NCBI GenBank assembly: GCA_030835065.1
Contig: JAUQWR010000587.1
Coordinates: 1 to 7,770 of the forward strand
Reading direction: 5' to 3'
Length of the DNA stretch: 7,770 nt
From: Candidatus Kapaibacterium sp.
GTDB lineage: Bacteria > Bacteroidota > Ignavibacteria > Kapaibacteriales > UBA2268
Shown: piece after piece, positions 6,590 through 7,770 of the stretch
Layout: every line of letters starts with the position of its first letter
Position numbering within the stretch: position 1 is the stretch's first letter
The notes under the pieces: model-generated
Databases searched by the model: none
The model's input: the letters and a program-made list of their open reading frames with translations, nothing else
What the model was told of the DNA's origin: nothing
Position numbers and translations under genes: made by a program

Positions 6590-7770
6590 ATGTCTGAAAA
6601 TTTACCATCTAAAAGAAAGCCTTGGGTCAATATTACCCTTTTTGTTGCTACTATTATTGTAGTATTCCTGATTGGCTTATTAACTGCTTCTATTGTTGAA
6701 CGTCGCTCTGAAACTGTTGCACGTGTTCAATTAGTTCAAAACATTAAAGAATGGGAGCCCAGAAATGAAATTTGGGGTGAAAATTTCCCTAAAGAATACG
6801 AAACTTATAGAAAAACTTTAGACACTAACTTTGCTAGTATGTATGCCGGCTCTAAAATGATTGATTATCTCGAGCAAGCTCCGGAATTAGTTATTATGTG
6901 GGCTGGTTATGGTTTCTCAAGAGAATACAACCAAGCTCGTGGCCATGCTTATGCCATTAAAGATGTAAGAAACATTCTTCGCACTGGTGGTGCTGAAAAC
7001 AGCCCTCAACCTGCAACTTGCTGGACTTGTAAATCGACAGACGTACCACGACTAATGCAAAAAATGGGTCCTGGCGAATTCTACAAAGGCAAATGGATTA
7101 ATATGGGTGCTGAAGTTGTTAATCCGATTGGCTGCCAAGACTGTCACGATCCAAAAACAATGAACTTAAGAATCACTCGCCCTGCTTTGATTGAAGCTTT
7201 TGCTCGTAGAGGCAAAAAAATCGAAGATTTTACTCATCAAGAAATGCGGTCTTTGGTTTGTGCTCAATGCCACGTCGAATATTATTTCAACAAATCTGAT
7301 TTCTACTTAAATTTCCCTTGGGATAAAGGATTTTCGGCTGATTCTATGGAACAATATTATGACGAAAAAGGGTTCTATGACTTCGAACATCAGCTAAGCA
7401 AAGCAAAAATGCTTAAAGGGCAGCATCCTGATTATGAATTATACATGACTGGTATTCATGCTCAAAGAGGTGTTTCTTGCGCTGATTGCCATATGCCATA
7501 CAAAGTTGAGGGCGGAGTCAAGTTTTCAGACCATCATATTCAAAGTCCTCTTAATAATATTGCTAATTCATGCCAAGTATGCCATAGAGAAAGTGAAGAG
7601 CAGCTTCGCAAAGATGTTTACGACAGACAAAACAAAGTTACTGAAATACGCAGAATGTGCGAAAAGAGTATTTCTAAACTACATTTAGAAGCTCAAGCTG
7701 CTTGGAATGCCGGTGCTACACCTGAAGAAATGGAACCTATTTTGAAATTGATCCGCTCTGCTCAATGGCG
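6590..7770 (+). CDS. nrfA: Ammonia-forming cytochrome c nitrite reductase NrfA, pentaheme catalytic subunit (3' end cut by window edge)
   Basis: NrfA reduces nitrite to ammonium with six electrons in the periplasm (DNRA), using electrons from NrfH. The first 393 residues are present; the family usually has about 480-510, so roughly 80 or more are missing. The lysine-ligated active-site heme motif CWTCK is at 144-148, with K148 as axial ligand. Four standard heme motifs follow: CQDCH 182-186, CAQCH 224-228, CADCH 297-301 and CQVCH 328-332. By alignment in mind with Wolinella and E. coli NrfA, the catalytic residues are R117 (in ARGH), Y231 (in HVEYYF) and H279 (in KGQHP). The calcium-site residues E230, K276 and Q278 are also present. 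H119, H290 and H315 fit the conserved distal heme ligands. The last one (in the GIHMH-type motif) falls beyond the edge. Residues ~13-34 are a hydrophobic segment that serves as signal peptide or uncleaved anchor. The start at 6590 has a weak TAGGA site 8 bases upstream and lies 21 bp after nrfH, so it is co-transcribed. Confidence 0.96.
   Translation, partial: MSENLPSKRKPWVNITLFVATIIVVFLIGLLTASIVERRSETVARVQLVQNIKEWEPRNEIWGENFPKEYETYRKTLDTNFASMYAGSKMIDYLEQAPELVIMWAGYGFSREYNQARGHAYAIKDVRNILRTGGAENSPQPATCWTCKSTDVPRLMQKMGPGEFYKGKWINMGAEVVNPIGCQDCHDPKTMNLRITRPALIEAFARRGKKIEDFTHQEMRSLVCAQCHVEYYFNKSDFYLNFPWDKGFSADSMEQYYDEKGFYDFEHQLSKAKMLKGQHPDYELYMTGIHAQRGVSCADCHMPYKVEGGVKFSDHHIQSPLNNIANSCQVCHRESEEQLRKDVYDRQNKVTEIRRMCEKSISKLHLEAQAAWNAGATPEEMEPILKLIRSAQW

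Noticed and set aside
7458..7688. Plus-strand 76-codon frame within nrfA
   Set aside because: It overlaps the frame holding the CADCH and CQVCH heme motifs of NrfA, so it is a shadow.

Overview
The window is AT-rich (roughly one third G+C by eye) and looks like chromosomal DNA of a Bacteroidota/Chlorobi-group (FCB superphylum) bacterium. Three things point there. The long minus-strand protein ends in what appears to be a type IX secretion (Por) C-terminal sorting domain. Its architecture (VWA, beta-propeller repeats, many ASH/choice-of-anchor modules) is typical of Ignavibacteria/Kapabacteria-like genomes. The NrfH and NrfA sequences are of the Bacteroidetes type. The lineage assignment is inference; there is no rRNA or marker gene to settle it.

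Layout. Positions 1-4498 (minus) hold one very long gene, cut by the left edge, for a secreted multidomain surface protein with at least 1499 residues. Positions 4499-4667 are a short, extremely AT-rich spacer with three inverted repeats, one of which resembles a terminator for the gene upstream. Positions 4668-5774 (minus) encode a complete LD-carboxypeptidase (peptidase S66) with a twin-arginine-type signal and all three catalytic residues. Positions 5775-6001 are a divergent promoter region. Positions 6002-6568 (plus) encode the tetraheme quinol dehydrogenase NrfH. After a 21-bp gap, 6590-7770 (plus) encodes about the first 80% of the pentaheme ammonia-forming nitrite reductase NrfA, cut by the right edge.

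How the genes work together. NrfH should take electrons from the menaquinol pool and pass them to NrfA, which reduces nitrite to ammonium in the periplasm (respiratory or detoxifying DNRA). The peptidase probably trims or recycles peptidoglycan peptides. The giant protein is probably exported and displayed or released by T9SS. The two minus-strand genes are tandem but separated by a probable terminator, so they need not be one operon. I see no functional link between them and nrfHA beyond the shared intergenic region.

I looked for mobile elements, CRISPR arrays, tRNAs, rRNAs and defence genes and found none. Nothing here convincingly amounts to a new system. The points most worth a second look are the giant mosaic protein, the exported LD-carboxypeptidase and the cluster of inverted repeats between them.
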